In this document: positions 53,001 to 58,127 of the stretch, piece after piece
How positions within the stretch are numbered: position 1 is the first letter of the stretch
Layout: the number at the start of each line of letters is the position of its first letter
From: Podocnemis expansa
Taxonomy: Eukaryota > Chordata > Testudines > Podocnemididae
DNA: 64,000 nucleotides
Assembly (NCBI GenBank): GCA_007922195.1
Contig: ML682059.1
Location: 9,383,748 to 9,447,747, forward strand
Direction of reading: 5' to 3'
Notes under the pieces: generated by a model
Told to the model about the DNA's origin: nothing
Seen by the model: the letters and a program-made list of their open reading frames with translations, nothing else
Database searches by the model: none
Made by a program: the position numbers and the translations under genes

Positions 53001-55915
53001 ATGAAAGTAAACATAGTCAATGTTGCTGCCTTTCAGCTTTCTTCTTGGAACACAAGTGCACTCTCTACTTGTTCTTTAACCATGTGGTGATATTAAACCT
53101 ACCTATTGAGATAGGTCCAGTGTACTGTGATGCCCCATGGTACTGGTTGATTTAGAGGCCTTGTGCGCCTCCCTGGTGCACCTCCCTGGTGCAGCAGTAC
53201 ATCCATTTTGCCCATGAGATGTGAATATGCTAGATCATGTGCATTTAGCACAGAAGGAAAAAAATAACAGATTTGGTTCTGTCTAAATAGGGGTGCAGTA
53301 TTAGTGCTCTGTATAAACAGCTCCCAGAGGCAAAAAAAAACCTGAATTTTAACGTAGAGGCACTTACTGAGATAGCGAAATCGAGGCTGGCCCTCCCACT
53401 GGAGGCAAAAAGTCTGGGTAGCGGGAGGAAAACAGGACAGAGCAGATGGGTTGCTAAGCAACAACTTGAGCTGCCTCCAGTTTCACTGCAGCGAGGAGCC
53501 CCCCTGACTTAGGCTGGCTAGCTGGAGACATTATATAAAAGACTATAGCTGTGTTTTATGAAGGTGTAGGATTGTTAGGATTTTAAAGTGTAATGAAGTA
53601 TTCTGATTCTTGTGATTGTGGTGCACCTGTCAGATTGTGAAACTTAGACTTTCACGAATGCTGGTTAGCAATAAAGGCAATAACAGACATGTGGGCAGTG
53701 CCAGGTTCCACATCTACTGTCCTATTAATGTATTGTGTTTGTGCAGGGTTGTGTTGGGGTCATCTTTTAGGAGCACAAAGTATGGTAGGCTCCATGCCTA
53801 GTTAAACATTGTCCTCTCTACTCAACCAGTCATCAAGAAGGGGCTGAGTGCTTTTTTATTTTATTTATTTATTTTTGTGATCTAGTTATATGCTATTTAA
53901 GGAGATGCACTGAAACAGGTAGCTTATTTCAATATAGTGTAGGCCATCTGTCCACTGATACTTATTTTCACCCATTGATCAATTTAGGCTGATTTAAACC
54001 AGTGGCAGATACTGTGGCAGAAGTCCTGTAGGACAGGGATTCTCAACCACTGTGTCATCACATAGCAGTACATGTGGTGTGGAGAGCCTGGGAGATGGTT
54101 GGATTTGGCCTGGGGGCGTGGGCTGGCATGTTCTTAGAGTTGCAATATGCTGCCAAGTGTGTTGCAACTGATGAAAGGTTGAGAACCACCACCATAAGGG
54201 CTCTAGAAACAACTCATTTTAAGCAGGCCCTGCTGTTCTGCAGAAGCCACAGACTCTCTACAAGGTTGATGTAGCTGTAGCATTTCTCTCAGAGGATTTG
54301 AAGCACCCTCAGCAGCCCATAGAGCCTCTTTGATAACCACAGCTTGCTGGAGTCGACATCCTGGGGCAATAATCTAAAAATCCCTGAATCATGATGAACT
54401 CAAGCTAATACTAAAGATAATATACCATATCCACTGCATCTGTGTGGGTGGACCATGACTGCAGGAGCCACTGCTGAGTACCTTTGCAGCAAACTTCATG
54501 ACTTGGAGCCAACTCTGACATTTTCTGGGGCTGACCTTTGTCCTCAGTGTAAATCACCTGAAAGAAGTTCTCTTGGTCACCAAATGATCACCTCCTCAGG
54601 CTCTATAATATATATTGTTAGTACATTACATGTCATCTATTAATAAGAAATAAGTGGTTCCATCCCATTATAGAATTACTTATCGAGTGAGAGGACATGA
54701 CTTCAGGCTCTTTTTGTTGTATTTATGTGCTTTAGTAAGTTGCTATCTTTGTCTTTTTAGGGGAAAGGAGAGTTGGGCCTTAGTATGAGACAGCTGTGGT
54801 GTATACATGCTAAAAAAAACAAACAAACAAGGAACTCTGTCATACTTTTAAAGACTTACAGTTTTATTTGTCACATGAGCTTTTTGGGGGAGAAAATCCC
54901 ACTTCGTCAAATGGTTTGGATATTCTCCCACAAAAGCTCATGTAATAAATAACTTTTAGTTTTTAAAAGTGCCACAAGACTCCTTGTTTGCTTTGCTGAA
55001 CTGGACTGATATAGCTACCCCTTTGGAACATGCTAGAACATGTTCCCCTTAAAAACTTTTTGTATGAGTTACAATTTTTGACCCTTGTTCTTAGGCTCAG
55101 TGTAAGAAAATGTCTGAAAGACTGCTGTAGGTAATTTCCTTTCAACATAATCTGGAGATGGTACAAAACTAGGGAGGAAATCTTCAACTTCAGATAAAAT
55201 GGAATGTGGATCTGAAAAACCCAGTTTTGTATGGGAGGGGGCGGGGGAAGCACCCTTGATTTTGCCCCTCTGTGTCCTAAATATGTGATGAGAGTGTCTG
55301 TGCTGTGCCTCTGAAACCTGAGCTTTGCAATAATCAGATAACATAGTACAGTATTTCTATATCTTGGCAGTTATGAGGATTTAAAAATTAAAACAGCTTA
55401 TTTTAGAGGTTTCAGTGGCTAAAAATTAGTGGCTCAGAACTTCAGTAATGCTATTAGCTGATGATTTGACCCAGTGAAGGCAAATTTGTTCATATGGAGA
55501 ACACTTCTGTTTGAATAGTATTGAGGCAAAACTTTCCACTAAGGAATGTTTACTTGCTCATTAATTCTTCCTAAAAATACCTCTTTGATGTCTGTCTTCT
55601 GTTATACATTCACAGTGTAACAGTTAACTCACAGGCATTTGTTCCAAAAAAGAATTACAAAGAAATAGTACCAGACAGAAATGTGAAAGGAAGTAAAAAG
55701 ACTTTATAAAGTGGTTGAAATAATAAGCACATTTAGTTTTTGGACTGTTTATTTCCAGAACTTTGGTTTCTACCAATGACTACCTCCTGCAAGAATTAGC
55801 AGAGACACGTACACGACACCGGACTGAAGTTGAGCAGCTACACTGGAGTTACAATCAGCTGAAAAAAACAATGGATAAACATCCTCATAGCAACATGGAC
55901 AACAGCAGGTGTTAG
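2010..55915 (+). CDS. CEP72: CEP72, centrosomal protein of 72 kDa (whole gene, 14 coding exons)
   Basis: Coding exons: 2010-2070, 6567-6694, 8665-8857, 11989-12103, 16036-16192 or -16214, 16956-17075, 20075-20126, 20789-21001, 23660-23967, 27173-27311, 37174-37376, 44809-44935, 47624-47735, 55759-55915. All introns are GT-AG and every junction keeps phase except exon 5/6. The predicted protein is about 694 residues: leucine-rich repeats at about 43-115, an acidic motif near 190, a Ser/Gln-rich middle (about 275-450), and a Leu/Gln/Glu-rich coiled coil (about 500-680). Family knowledge: CEP72 is a centriolar-satellite and pericentriolar protein that recruits gamma-tubulin ring complexes and CEP290 and supports spindle and cilium assembly. 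Recognition rests on peptides such as [40 protein letters not shown] and FTPHP. The paralogue LRRC36 shares the LRR part, but the coiled-coil end fits CEP72. The start is the first ATG in the CpG island with G at -3 and +4. Confidence 0.96.
2294..2319. promoter_or_regulatory. CCAAT box and perfect CRE inside intron 1
   Basis: CCAAT at 2294-2298 and TGACGTCA at 2312-2319, 13 bp apart, within the CpG island but about 225-250 bp downstream of exon 1. This pair is a classic core-promoter arrangement. It may mark a second start site, an intronic enhancer, or a promoter for an antisense transcript. Confidence 0.55.
2620..2790. mobile_element. Small GC-rich hAT-like MITE, copy 2
   Basis: Inverted ends CAGAGCTGTAAC and GTAGTTACGGCCCTG with a perfect 8-bp duplication GCCACCAG at 2612-2619 and 2791-2798. 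Same family as 1240-1418 in the same orientation; about 170 bp, no coding capacity. Confidence 0.88.
2835..3082. mobile_element. DNA-transposon MITE with TIRs and about 10-bp duplication
   Basis: The left end GGGTTGCCAGATG and the right end ATCTGGTAGCC are inverted repeats, and AAAGGAGGACAT recurs inverted inside both ends. AACTTGGCTG is present at 2825-2834 and 3083-3092. The true duplication is probably 8 bp (hAT) with 2 bp of chance identity. Confidence 0.75.
3952..4080 (+). mobile_element. Penelope-like element, tail arm
   Basis: Contains GTGGGATTTTCTCCCATGAA, TTTGTTAGTCTTTAAGTGCC and the terminal segment ending near ACACGGCTGCCCCTTTGG. Single plus-oriented arm. Confidence 0.8.
4362..4572 (-). 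mobile_element. CR1 LINE, 3' fragment
   Basis: AATCATAGAACACTAGAGTTGGAAGGGGCC and GGTCATCTAGTCCCAGCC are the reverse complement of the CR1 3' end, which terminates in ATTCTATGATT repeats. Strongly 5'-truncated. Confidence 0.85.
6567..6694 (+). CDS. CEP72: CEP72 exon 2, start of leucine-rich repeats
   Basis: Residues 21-63. The acceptor is TTGTAG|CT (phase 1 in) and the donor GAG|GTATGT (phase 0 out). It encodes the conserved [13 protein letters not shown] segment and the first LRR with LKSLDLSRN. This is among the best conserved parts of the protein in vertebrates. Confidence 0.96.
6695..8664 (+). other. CEP72: CEP72 intron 2
   Basis: 2.0 kb of AT-rich sequence. The stretch 6885-7035 (GGCTCTACTTCGTCTGTGC onward) resembles the edge of an old MITE, but no pair of ends could be fixed. 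No coding exon or RNA gene seen. Confidence 0.7.
8665..8857 (+). CDS. CEP72: CEP72 exon 3, leucine-rich repeats 2 and 3
   Basis: Residues 64-127 plus one base. The acceptor is TACAG|GGT (phase 0) and the donor TTAG|GTAAGT (phase 1). It carries [14 protein letters not shown] and the LRR cap with DFRLNPVV, followed by [16 protein letters not shown]. The repeats follow the LxxLxLxxN pattern. This is the likely protein-binding surface of the N-terminus. Confidence 0.97.
9460..9690 (+). repeat. MIR-like ancient SINE
   Basis: The order of motifs CAAGTCACTTAG, CTCAGTTCTGTAGCTGTGAAATAG, TAATAGTTACTTCTCTGCCTC and a degenerate GGATAATACATTAAAG follows the MIR consensus. Highly diverged, so the limits are approximate. 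Confidence 0.55.
10985..11280. other. GC-rich unclassified block in intron 3
   Basis: An abrupt GC-rich segment inside AT-rich intron, open on both strands (10868-11113 and 11031-11252) but with a low-complexity Pro/Gly/Ala product. It could be an old repeat; no ends identified. Confidence 0.35.
11989..12103 (+). CDS. CEP72: CEP72 exon 4, end of LRR cap
   Basis: Residues 128-165 plus two bases. The acceptor is TTTCTAG|AT and the donor CAAAG|GTATGA. The first codons restore [13 protein letters not shown], a signature directly after the LRR cap in CEP72. The reading frame also runs open past the donor into the intron (to about 12188), but that extension has no family resemblance. Confidence 0.96.
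13205..13831. mobile_element. hAT-type MITE (627 bp)
   Basis: Ends CAGTGGTTCCCAACCT and AGGTTGGGAACCACT form a near-perfect inverted repeat. The left flank GATTAGAG and right flank GGTTAGTC agree at 5 of 8 positions, including the central TA. The interior is GC-rich with imperfect internal repeats (GGAGCACAGCAAAG and CGGAGCAAAGCACTC). No transposase seen. Confidence 0.75.
15715..15855 (+). repeat. MIR-like SINE tail
   Basis: GACCTAAGATCACACAGGAA, then GCAGTTAGAAATTAAAACCAGATCTCCTGA and TTTAACCATTATCCA, reproduces the diverged MIR order (ACACAGC ... CCCAGGTCT ... TTAACCACTA). Confidence 0.6.
16036..16214 (+). CDS. CEP72: CEP72 exon 5, acidic motif; 3' end ambiguous
   Basis: The acceptor is TTAACAG|AT, phase 2. 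It encodes [13 protein letters not shown] residues (here [19 protein letters not shown]), conserved in CEP72. The strongest donor is CAAA|GTATGT at 16215 (phase 1 out). The next exon reads correctly only from phase 0. A weaker donor, GAA|GTAGAA at 16193, would end the exon at 16192 in phase 0 and make exons 5, 6 and 7 agree. The remaining options are a 1-bp assembly error or an undetected small exon in 16215-16955. Confidence 0.88.
16215..16955 (+). other. CEP72: CEP72 intron 5
   Basis: 0.74 kb, AT-rich. I searched it for a small exon entering in phase 1 and leaving in phase 0, which would repair the exon 5/6 conflict, and saw no convincing one. No repeat recognised. Confidence 0.6.
16956..17075 (+). 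CDS. CEP72: CEP72 exon 6 (candidate, 40 codons)
   Basis: The open frame begins directly after an acceptor (TTAATTCAG|TCT) and ends at ATG|GTAAGA, phase 0 on both sides. It contains [20 protein letters not shown] and a Lys/Gln-rich tail. Any other frame through it hits stops early. It lies in the part of CEP72 that diverges most between species, so I have no human peptide to match. The support is splice sites, open frame and phase agreement with exon 7. Confidence 0.75.
17724..17845 (+). mobile_element. Penelope-like element, tail arm
   Basis: GTGGGATTTTTTTCTCCCAC, TTTGTTAGTCTTTAAAAGTGCC and CACAGGACTCCTTGTTTG, ending near CAGCCCCTTTGGA. Single plus-oriented arm. Confidence 0.8.
18075..18250. 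repeat. Palindrome-rich MITE remnant (TTAGTTTGAACTAA family)
   Basis: Repeated TTAGTTCAAACTAA words in both orientations; arms at 18129-18142 and 18147-18160 can form a stem with a 4-bp loop. Same family as 21296-21646 and 58128-58541, but the ends are lost. Confidence 0.65.
20075..20126 (+). CDS. CEP72: CEP72 exon 7 (candidate, 17 codons)
   Basis: A short exon with acceptor TTTTTTAATCTAG|GAT (phase 0) and donor GAAG|GTAACA (phase 1). It encodes a Ser/Asn/Glu-rich stretch ([17 protein letters not shown]). Its phases link exon 6 to exon 8 exactly. No family match is possible from memory, so this call rests on splicing signals and frame. Confidence 0.72.
20127..20788 (+). other. CEP72: CEP72 intron 7
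   Basis: 0.66 kb AT-rich sequence with a short TA/TG-rich run at about 20160-20182. No repeat family or exon recognised. Confidence 0.6.
20789..21001 (+). CDS. CEP72: CEP72 exon 8, FTPHP motif
   Basis: Residues about 276-346. The acceptor is CTCCCAG|AT, phase 1, and the donor CCAG|GTAACC, phase 1. It encodes a basic, Ser-rich region ending in PANFTPHP. The FTPHPD motif formed with the next exon is shared with human CEP72 and anchors this stretch. Two frames are open across much of the exon; the chosen one is fixed by phase and motif. Confidence 0.92.
21002..23659 (+). other. CEP72: CEP72 intron 8
   Basis: 2.7 kb. It contains the palindromic Harbinger-like MITE at 21296-21646. The rest is AT-rich; short open stretches at 22081-22344 (minus) and 22562-22834 (plus) show no family signature. 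Confidence 0.7.
21296..21646. mobile_element. PIF/Harbinger-like MITE, palindrome-rich
   Basis: Ends GGCTATGTCAGTATC and TAGTATAGACATAGCC are imperfect inverted repeats. The 3-bp flanks are TTT (left) and TTA (right), close to the TWA target typical of PIF/Harbinger elements. The interior is built of TTAGTTTGAACTAA words in alternating orientation. Confidence 0.75.
23660..23967 (+). CDS. CEP72: CEP72 exon 9, disordered Gln/Ser/Asn-rich middle
   Basis: Residues about 347-449. The acceptor is CTTTTGGAG|AC, phase 1, which restores PHPD across the junction. The donor is GAG|GTAAAG, phase 0. The product is rich in Ser, Gln, Asn and Glu and is probably unstructured, matching the fast-evolving middle of CEP72. 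A second frame is also open across the full exon with a Lys/Arg/Leu-rich product; phase rules it out for CEP72. Confidence 0.9.
23968..27172 (+). other. CEP72: CEP72 intron 9
   Basis: 3.2 kb. It holds the paired-arm Penelope insertion at 24957-25211 and a GC-rich patch at about 25840-26010 (possibly a repeat). The polypyrimidine tract ahead of exon 10 is a 15-T run interrupted once. Other open stretches (for example 24053-24462, minus) look like chance. Confidence 0.7.
24957..25211. mobile_element. Penelope-like insertion of two inverted tails, 13-bp duplication
   Basis: A minus-oriented arm (AAGGAGTCCTGTGGCACTTA ...) is followed by its inverted copy (... AAGTGCCACAGGACTCCTTG), meeting near 25065 with CCCCCATCT/AGATGGGGG at the turn. 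TCCTTTGACTGAA occurs on both sides (24944-24956 and 25212-25224). Confidence 0.88.
27173..27311 (+). CDS. CEP72: CEP72 exon 10, LLDLVDKYW motif
   Basis: Residues 450-495 plus one base. The acceptor follows a long T tract (AATTTAG|GTG) and the donor is CTTT|GTAAGT, phase 1. It encodes [12 protein letters not shown] and SLHCNEKFL, matching the conserved LLDLVD..W and SLHSNE.FL segments just before the coiled coil. Confidence 0.96.
27430..29762 (-). mobile_element. CR1 LINE, 5'-truncated, with reverse transcriptase remnant
   Basis: Read on the minus strand this is a 2.3-kb CR1 copy. Open pieces at 29758-29009, 28883-28506, 28504-28238, 28168-27983 and 28055-27873 are consecutive parts of the ORF2 reverse transcriptase and C-terminal region, broken by stops and frameshifts. 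Recognisable parts include [22 protein letters not shown] and the active-site region, which reads FADN where the functional enzyme has FADD. The endonuclease domain is missing. The CR1 3' end lies at about 27430-27510 (TCTAAGGTCAGAAGGGACC, ATCATCTAGTCTGACC). It lies antisense to CEP72 in intron 10 and cannot be active. Confidence 0.92.
29851..30169. mobile_element. hAT-type MITE with 8-bp target duplication
   Basis: Ends CAGCGTTTCCCAAACTG and TTAGTTTGGGAAACACTG are inverted repeats. Flanks GTCTATGG (29843-29850) and ATCTATGG (30170-30177) match at 7 of 8 positions. AT-rich 319-bp interior without coding capacity. Confidence 0.88.
30343..30560 (-). mobile_element. CR1 LINE, 3' fragment
   Basis: GAGATCAGAAAGGACCATTA, ATGATCATCTAGTCTGACTT and TGCACAATGCAGGTCACAGA are homologous to the 3' end of the CR1 at 27430. 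About 0.2 kb; the 5' limit is uncertain. Confidence 0.82.
30936..31730 (+). mobile_element. Penelope-like element with inverted arms around a GIY-YIG remnant
   Basis: A minus-oriented arm at 30936-31045 opens the copy. The plus strand at about 31150-31410 then encodes a broken end of the Penelope protein: the GIY-YIG endonuclease core appears as YIGQTGQ followed by [17 protein letters not shown] residues, with frameshifts. The usual 3' tail follows, ending in a plus-oriented arm. Imperfect flanking duplications CTTGTAAGGG / CTTCGTAAGGG lie at about 30926 and 31727. Reverse transcriptase is absent. Confidence 0.88.
32600..33134. mobile_element. hAT-type MITE (535 bp)
   Basis: Ends CAGCTGTTCCCAACCT and AGTTTGGGGACCACTG are imperfect inverted repeats; flanks ACTTAGGT (32592-32599) and ACTTTGAT (33135-33142). 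The C-rich interior gives several overlapping chance open frames of 60-115 codons on both strands. Confidence 0.8.
34094..34985 (-). mobile_element. CR1 LINE, 3' 0.9 kb
   Basis: Begins (as its 3' end) with TCATAGAATCATAGGGTTGG and GGTCATCTAGTCCAACCCCC. The minus strand encodes the last part of CR1 ORF2, including [16 protein letters not shown] and [20 protein letters not shown], in several frames. Younger-looking than the copy at 27430 but still interrupted. Confidence 0.92.
35876..36195. repeat. Degenerate minisatellite (CCACTGGTCACTCA-type units)
   Basis: About 320 bp built of variants of CTGGCCCTCCACTGGCCACTCA, CCACTGGTCACTCA and CACCATCTGCTGGCTC in a head-to-tail series with irregular spacing. 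Two plus-strand frames stay open across it (35908-36399 and 35934-36197), as expected for a repeat without stops; the Trp/Leu/Pro/His-rich product is not a conserved protein. Confidence 0.75.
37174..37376 (+). CDS. CEP72: CEP72 exon 11, first coiled-coil segment
   Basis: Residues 496-563. The acceptor is TTCACAG|CT, phase 1, and the donor GACATG|GTGAGT, phase 0. It encodes a heptad-like Leu/Gln/Glu run including [20 protein letters not shown]. The coiled coil of CEP72 is the part implicated in centrosome and satellite targeting. It lies just 3' of a 9.9-kb repeat-filled intron. Confidence 0.96.
39615..39838. mobile_element. hAT-type MITE with 8-bp target duplication
   Basis: Ends CAGGGTTTCTTAAC and GGTTAAGAACCCCCTG are inverted repeats. 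Flanks ATCTAGAC (39607-39614) and ATCGAGAC (39839-39846) match at 7 of 8 positions. 224 bp, no coding capacity. Confidence 0.87.
40838..41870 (-). mobile_element. Penelope-like element, 5'-truncated, GIY-YIG end and tail
   Basis: On the minus strand, about 41580-41140 encodes the C-terminal part of a Penelope protein: a linker with [15 protein letters not shown] and a Cys-rich stretch ([10 protein letters not shown]), then the GIY-YIG core [10 protein letters not shown] and [11 protein letters not shown]. At least one frameshift occurs after the RINGHKTDI region. The non-coding tail and terminal arm reach 40838. The reverse transcriptase core is absent. It lies antisense to CEP72 in intron 11. 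The plus-strand open stretch 41438-41869 is its antisense shadow. Confidence 0.92.
42630..43555 (+). mobile_element. CR1 LINE, 3' 0.9 kb, sense orientation
   Basis: Starts within the reverse transcriptase end ([17 protein letters not shown] peptide) and runs to the 3' end GGACTAGATGACCTGTCAAAG and CAGCCCTACAGTTCTATGG. Many stops and indels. The only CR1 copy in the window in the same orientation as CEP72. Confidence 0.85.
44809..44935 (+). CDS. CEP72: CEP72 exon 12, coiled coil
   Basis: Residues 564-605 plus one base. The acceptor is CTGACTAG|GAT and the donor AATG|GTGAGT. It encodes [19 protein letters not shown] and [14 protein letters not shown], corresponding to the LDKSLEEN.RLK..LL and VKSAD...LNLQ stretches of the human protein. 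Confidence 0.96.
44936..47623 (+). other. CEP72: CEP72 intron 12
   Basis: 2.7 kb. No classified repeat; 46740-47110 is C/T-rich with overlapping open stretches on both strands that show no motif. An old SINE-like segment near 46450-46520 (TTTGCAAAGTATCTGTCAG ... ATCACTTTACAAAC) is only a weak suggestion. Confidence 0.6.
47624..47735 (+). CDS. CEP72: CEP72 exon 13, coiled coil
   Basis: Residues 606-642 plus two bases. The acceptor is TTTTAG|AT, phase 1, and the donor CATAG|GTATAT, phase 2. It encodes [22 protein letters not shown], very close to the mammalian LKQHLEHYDKIQELTQMLQESH. The donor is only 460 bp upstream of the DIRS element in intron 13. Confidence 0.97.
48557..48842. mobile_element. 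PIF/Harbinger-like MITE nested in the DIRS element
   Basis: Ends GCCCTAGTCTACATTTG and CAGTATAGACATACTC are inverted repeats; flanks TAA (48554-48556) and TGA (48843-48845). Inside are two strong hairpins: perfect 18-bp arms at 48598-48615 / 48621-48638 and 15-bp arms at 48667-48681 / 48697-48711. Confidence 0.78.
49110..50870 (+). pseudogene. DIRS gag-like region (LAP2-alpha C-terminal homology)
   Basis: Open pieces at 49164-49541 and 50174-50728. The second contains [44 protein letters not shown] and a [13 protein letters not shown] end, matching the gag of sauropsid DIRS1-like elements. The same domain forms the C-terminal part of LAP2-alpha, so gene predictors often label such copies 'lamina-associated polypeptide 2-like'. 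The frame is broken between the pieces. Function: structural/particle protein of the element; inactive here. Confidence 0.82.
50880..51420 (+). pseudogene. DIRS reverse transcriptase remnant, mostly deleted
   Basis: Peptides in changing frames ([13 protein letters not shown], then [21 protein letters not shown] and DCQGKGFYS) match the start of DIRS RT. After about 51210 the catalytic palm region is missing and only a late RT/RNase H piece (DLLTQNQG) remains. Expected RT-RH length is over 2 kb; about 0.5 kb is left. Confidence 0.65.
51420..51675 (+). mobile_element. Penelope-like RT fragment inside the DIRS element
   Basis: Encodes [15 protein letters not shown] and then, after a frameshift, [32 protein letters not shown] and SSFHPKHTT, which are diagnostic of the Penelope RT thumb region, not of DIRS. 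DIRS sequence resumes at about 51676. This part of Penelope is absent from the other copies in the window. Confidence 0.82.
51676..52290 (+). pseudogene. DIRS tyrosine recombinase remnant
   Basis: Two pieces in different frames: one with [28 protein letters not shown] and QDIVLP; a second ending [13 protein letters not shown] and [13 protein letters not shown]. The conserved AHSTR motif carries Trp in place of the catalytic Arg, and a frameshift separates the two. This enzyme would join circular DIRS DNA into the genome; it is inactive here. Confidence 0.8.
54034..54188. mobile_element. hAT-type MITE, short
   Basis: Ends CAGGGATTCTCAACCAC and AGGTTGAGAACCACC are inverted repeats. The left flank CTGTAGGA has a poor partner on the right (4 of 8), so the exact right end is uncertain. 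Confidence 0.65.
54813..55027. mobile_element. Penelope-like insertion of two inverted tails
   Basis: A minus-oriented arm then a plus-oriented arm (GGGGGAGAAAATCCCAC ... TCTCCCACAAAAGCTCATG ... GCTACCCCTTTGG) with no coding part. ACATGCTA occurs on both sides (54805-54812 and 55028-55035). Confidence 0.85.
55759..55915 (+). CDS. CEP72: CEP72 exon 14, C-terminus and stop
   Basis: The last 52 residues and TAG. The acceptor is TTTCCAG|AA, phase 2. It encodes [31 protein letters not shown] and a short Ser/Asn tail ending in Arg-Cys, and matches the family's LVSTNEHLLQEL and VEQMHWSYQELKKTM. The ending is where the family ends. Confidence 0.97.
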
Positions 55916-56840
55916 TGACAATACAAGGAAGTTTGCTGTAAATGATTTATAAGAGGTGACTCCATGGAGTTCGTCTAGCCGTGTGAACAAACATTTACAG
56001 TTGCACCATTAGGTGGTGTCTTTTGATACCTTTTATTTATTTAAAAGTAATTGTGTTTGTAGGCAGAGCTTCTTCAGCAGAGACTGCTCCAGAACAAATC
56101 ATCCTTCTTGTTTGGGCTACCTAATTCTCAGTGTGAAGGAGAATTAGAACTTTTATTTTGAAATCAGGATCATAAATGCCAGTGGCTGAGTTAGTTCACA
56201 GGGACACAGCTCATATATATTTGTGGTGTTATAATAAATTGAATTATAGCACTAATCCATACTTATGCACTGGGTGCTGCTGTCCATATGGTCAAATGCA
56301 ACATTAAACAGGATTTAGAAGGGAACTTCTGTATCTTTTGAGGAAATAGTTCCATTAGTGGTAAGCACCTGTAACACAAGGTGAAAGTGCAAAGAGTGTA
56401 TCTGTAATAGTTCTTTGGCGTGTGTGTGACAAAATGTAACTTTAGGTATTCCATTACAAATAATACTAGCAAACATCTTCCTTACACAGCAATCATTGCC
56501 TAAGGCTTTCATTTTACTCTCCATACCTTTACAGAGTATACTGTTGCACTCTTTCACTGACTGGTACACCAAGCCTCACATTCTCTACTGAGAACAGCCT
56601 CTTTGGACACTCGGGTGGCACAAGGGGAGTGGATTCTAGCCAGCAGAAAAGTTCCCTGTCAAATCTGCAGTGAATAATCTTGTCTGACTTTAAAAAATAA
56701 TTTACAGTTGATGCATGAAGCCTCTTACTCTCTTCTGCAAGATAAATGGATCATTCATAATGTATTTTTGATCTAATCTGATGAATCTTTTCTGAATAAT
56801 TTTTTCATCTTTTTTAATAAAAGAAATTTGAAGTATTTGA
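55916..56840 (+). other. CEP72: CEP72 3' UTR
   Basis: About 0.9 kb of unique AT-rich sequence after the stop. An early AATAAA at 56233-56238 and a second one at 56816-56821 are followed by T/G-rich sequence; the second is the better candidate for the main cleavage site, near 56840. The end point is inferred. Two minus-strand open stretches at 56263-56572 look like chance. Confidence 0.7.
56816..56821 (+). terminator. CEP72: Poly(A) signal of CEP72
   Basis: A canonical AATAAA after a T-rich tract, with TGATCTGATGTGCT about 15-25 bp downstream as a possible U/GU-rich element. An upstream alternative lies at 56233-56238. Confidence 0.65.
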
Positions 56841-58127
56841 TCTGATGTGCTAATTGCTCAATTCTGATAGTAAACAAGACAAGTGCTTACTATGTAGTCT
56901 TGAGTTAAGTAATACTTAATGCCTAAAAGGAGGGGTTGTGATGTTGGCTTAGTCCAATGGGTTCTTATACTTGAGACTGCACCTAGCTATCCCTCTTAAC
57001 GTGAGAAAATTGCTGTTGACAATTTTGAAGAATATTTGTTTCATAAATATTATGTAAGAGTGTAAATTATATAATAACCAGGCCCAATCCTGTTTATTAA
57101 TATTTAACATTGGAATGGGTCAAGTCCCAGAACATAGCTATATGTACTTTTCCTTTTCAGGCTCTTTCCAGCAAACTTTTAAAATAAACTAAACTTAAAA
57201 AAAAACAAAAACCCATGGCTATGTACCAATAGCAGTCACTTGCATAGCCATAGTAACTTAAGTAACCTCATTAATCATATTCATCATGTGGGCTGTCACT
57301 GGATTATGACTGGCAAGAATCAGGGTTAGTCTGAATGTGATAAGCGGGTTGGGGCTGGACACTATTTTTAGGTAGAAGCTGTGAAAGGAAATCCCATGGC
57401 CCTGCCTGGATTGTTGGATTGCATTAATAAATGAACAAAACATGCAGCAGAAACTGATTTATCTAATTTTATTAAAATCAGACATTTAGTTATGGTACAA
57501 CACTGTTATTCCTTAAAATGATATTAAACCACTGTAGAGATCAGAGGATTTTTTGTTGTTAAGTCTGGCTTCCCCCTACTACTCAATAAAAATGTTGCCT
57601 TAGTGCCCCTTCTGCAAGGAACAGTGTGATTCAGAAAATGGCCTTTTCCCTCTTAGTTGGCACTGAACTTCCATATTAAAACAATGATAAGAGCACCTCT
57701 ACTGCAAATGAAGCTTTCTTTCCAACATCCTACTAGCCAGCTCATGGCCTTTCATTCAAGGGTTGAAGTGTTAGCCCCAGCAACCTAACTTAAATCCCAG
57801 TTTGAGTCAGTGTCCATTCTGTCTAGCAGAACAATTCCCCCTGCATCTCCGTTGGTTATGAGTGCTTCAATTCCTGTTTTAAATTGTTGTGAAGTGTTAT
57901 TGTATACCATCGTTCACTCCTGTAAAGCCTTTCAGTGGTGACTGCTGTACACATAAATGATTTCTCTCCCTCATCAACAGAAGTTGGGCCAATAAAAAAA
58001 TATTACTTCACTCATGTTCTCTCTAATAAACTGATTGACTTGGCTACAATACTGCATAAGTATAAACGGTAGGTTTTTGTAATACTCCCCAATGTATGGT
58101 GCTATATTATTAGATTGTAAACACTAA
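56841..58127. other. Intergenic, no recognised feature
   Basis: AT-rich unique sequence 3' of CEP72. In human, TPPP lies downstream in tail-to-tail orientation with a long 3' UTR. A TTTATT on the plus strand near 57470 could be part of a minus-strand poly(A) signal, but nothing here proves it. Confidence 0.5.

Larger units (their letters stand above)
47736..55758 (+). other. CEP72: CEP72 intron 13
   Basis: 8.0 kb. It contains a 14-G run at 48015-48028, the DIRS element 48198-52614 with a nested MITE and a Penelope piece, a hAT MITE at about 54034-54188 and the paired-arm Penelope insertion 54813-55027. The segments 52615-54030 and 55040-55750 show nothing recognised. Confidence 0.75.
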
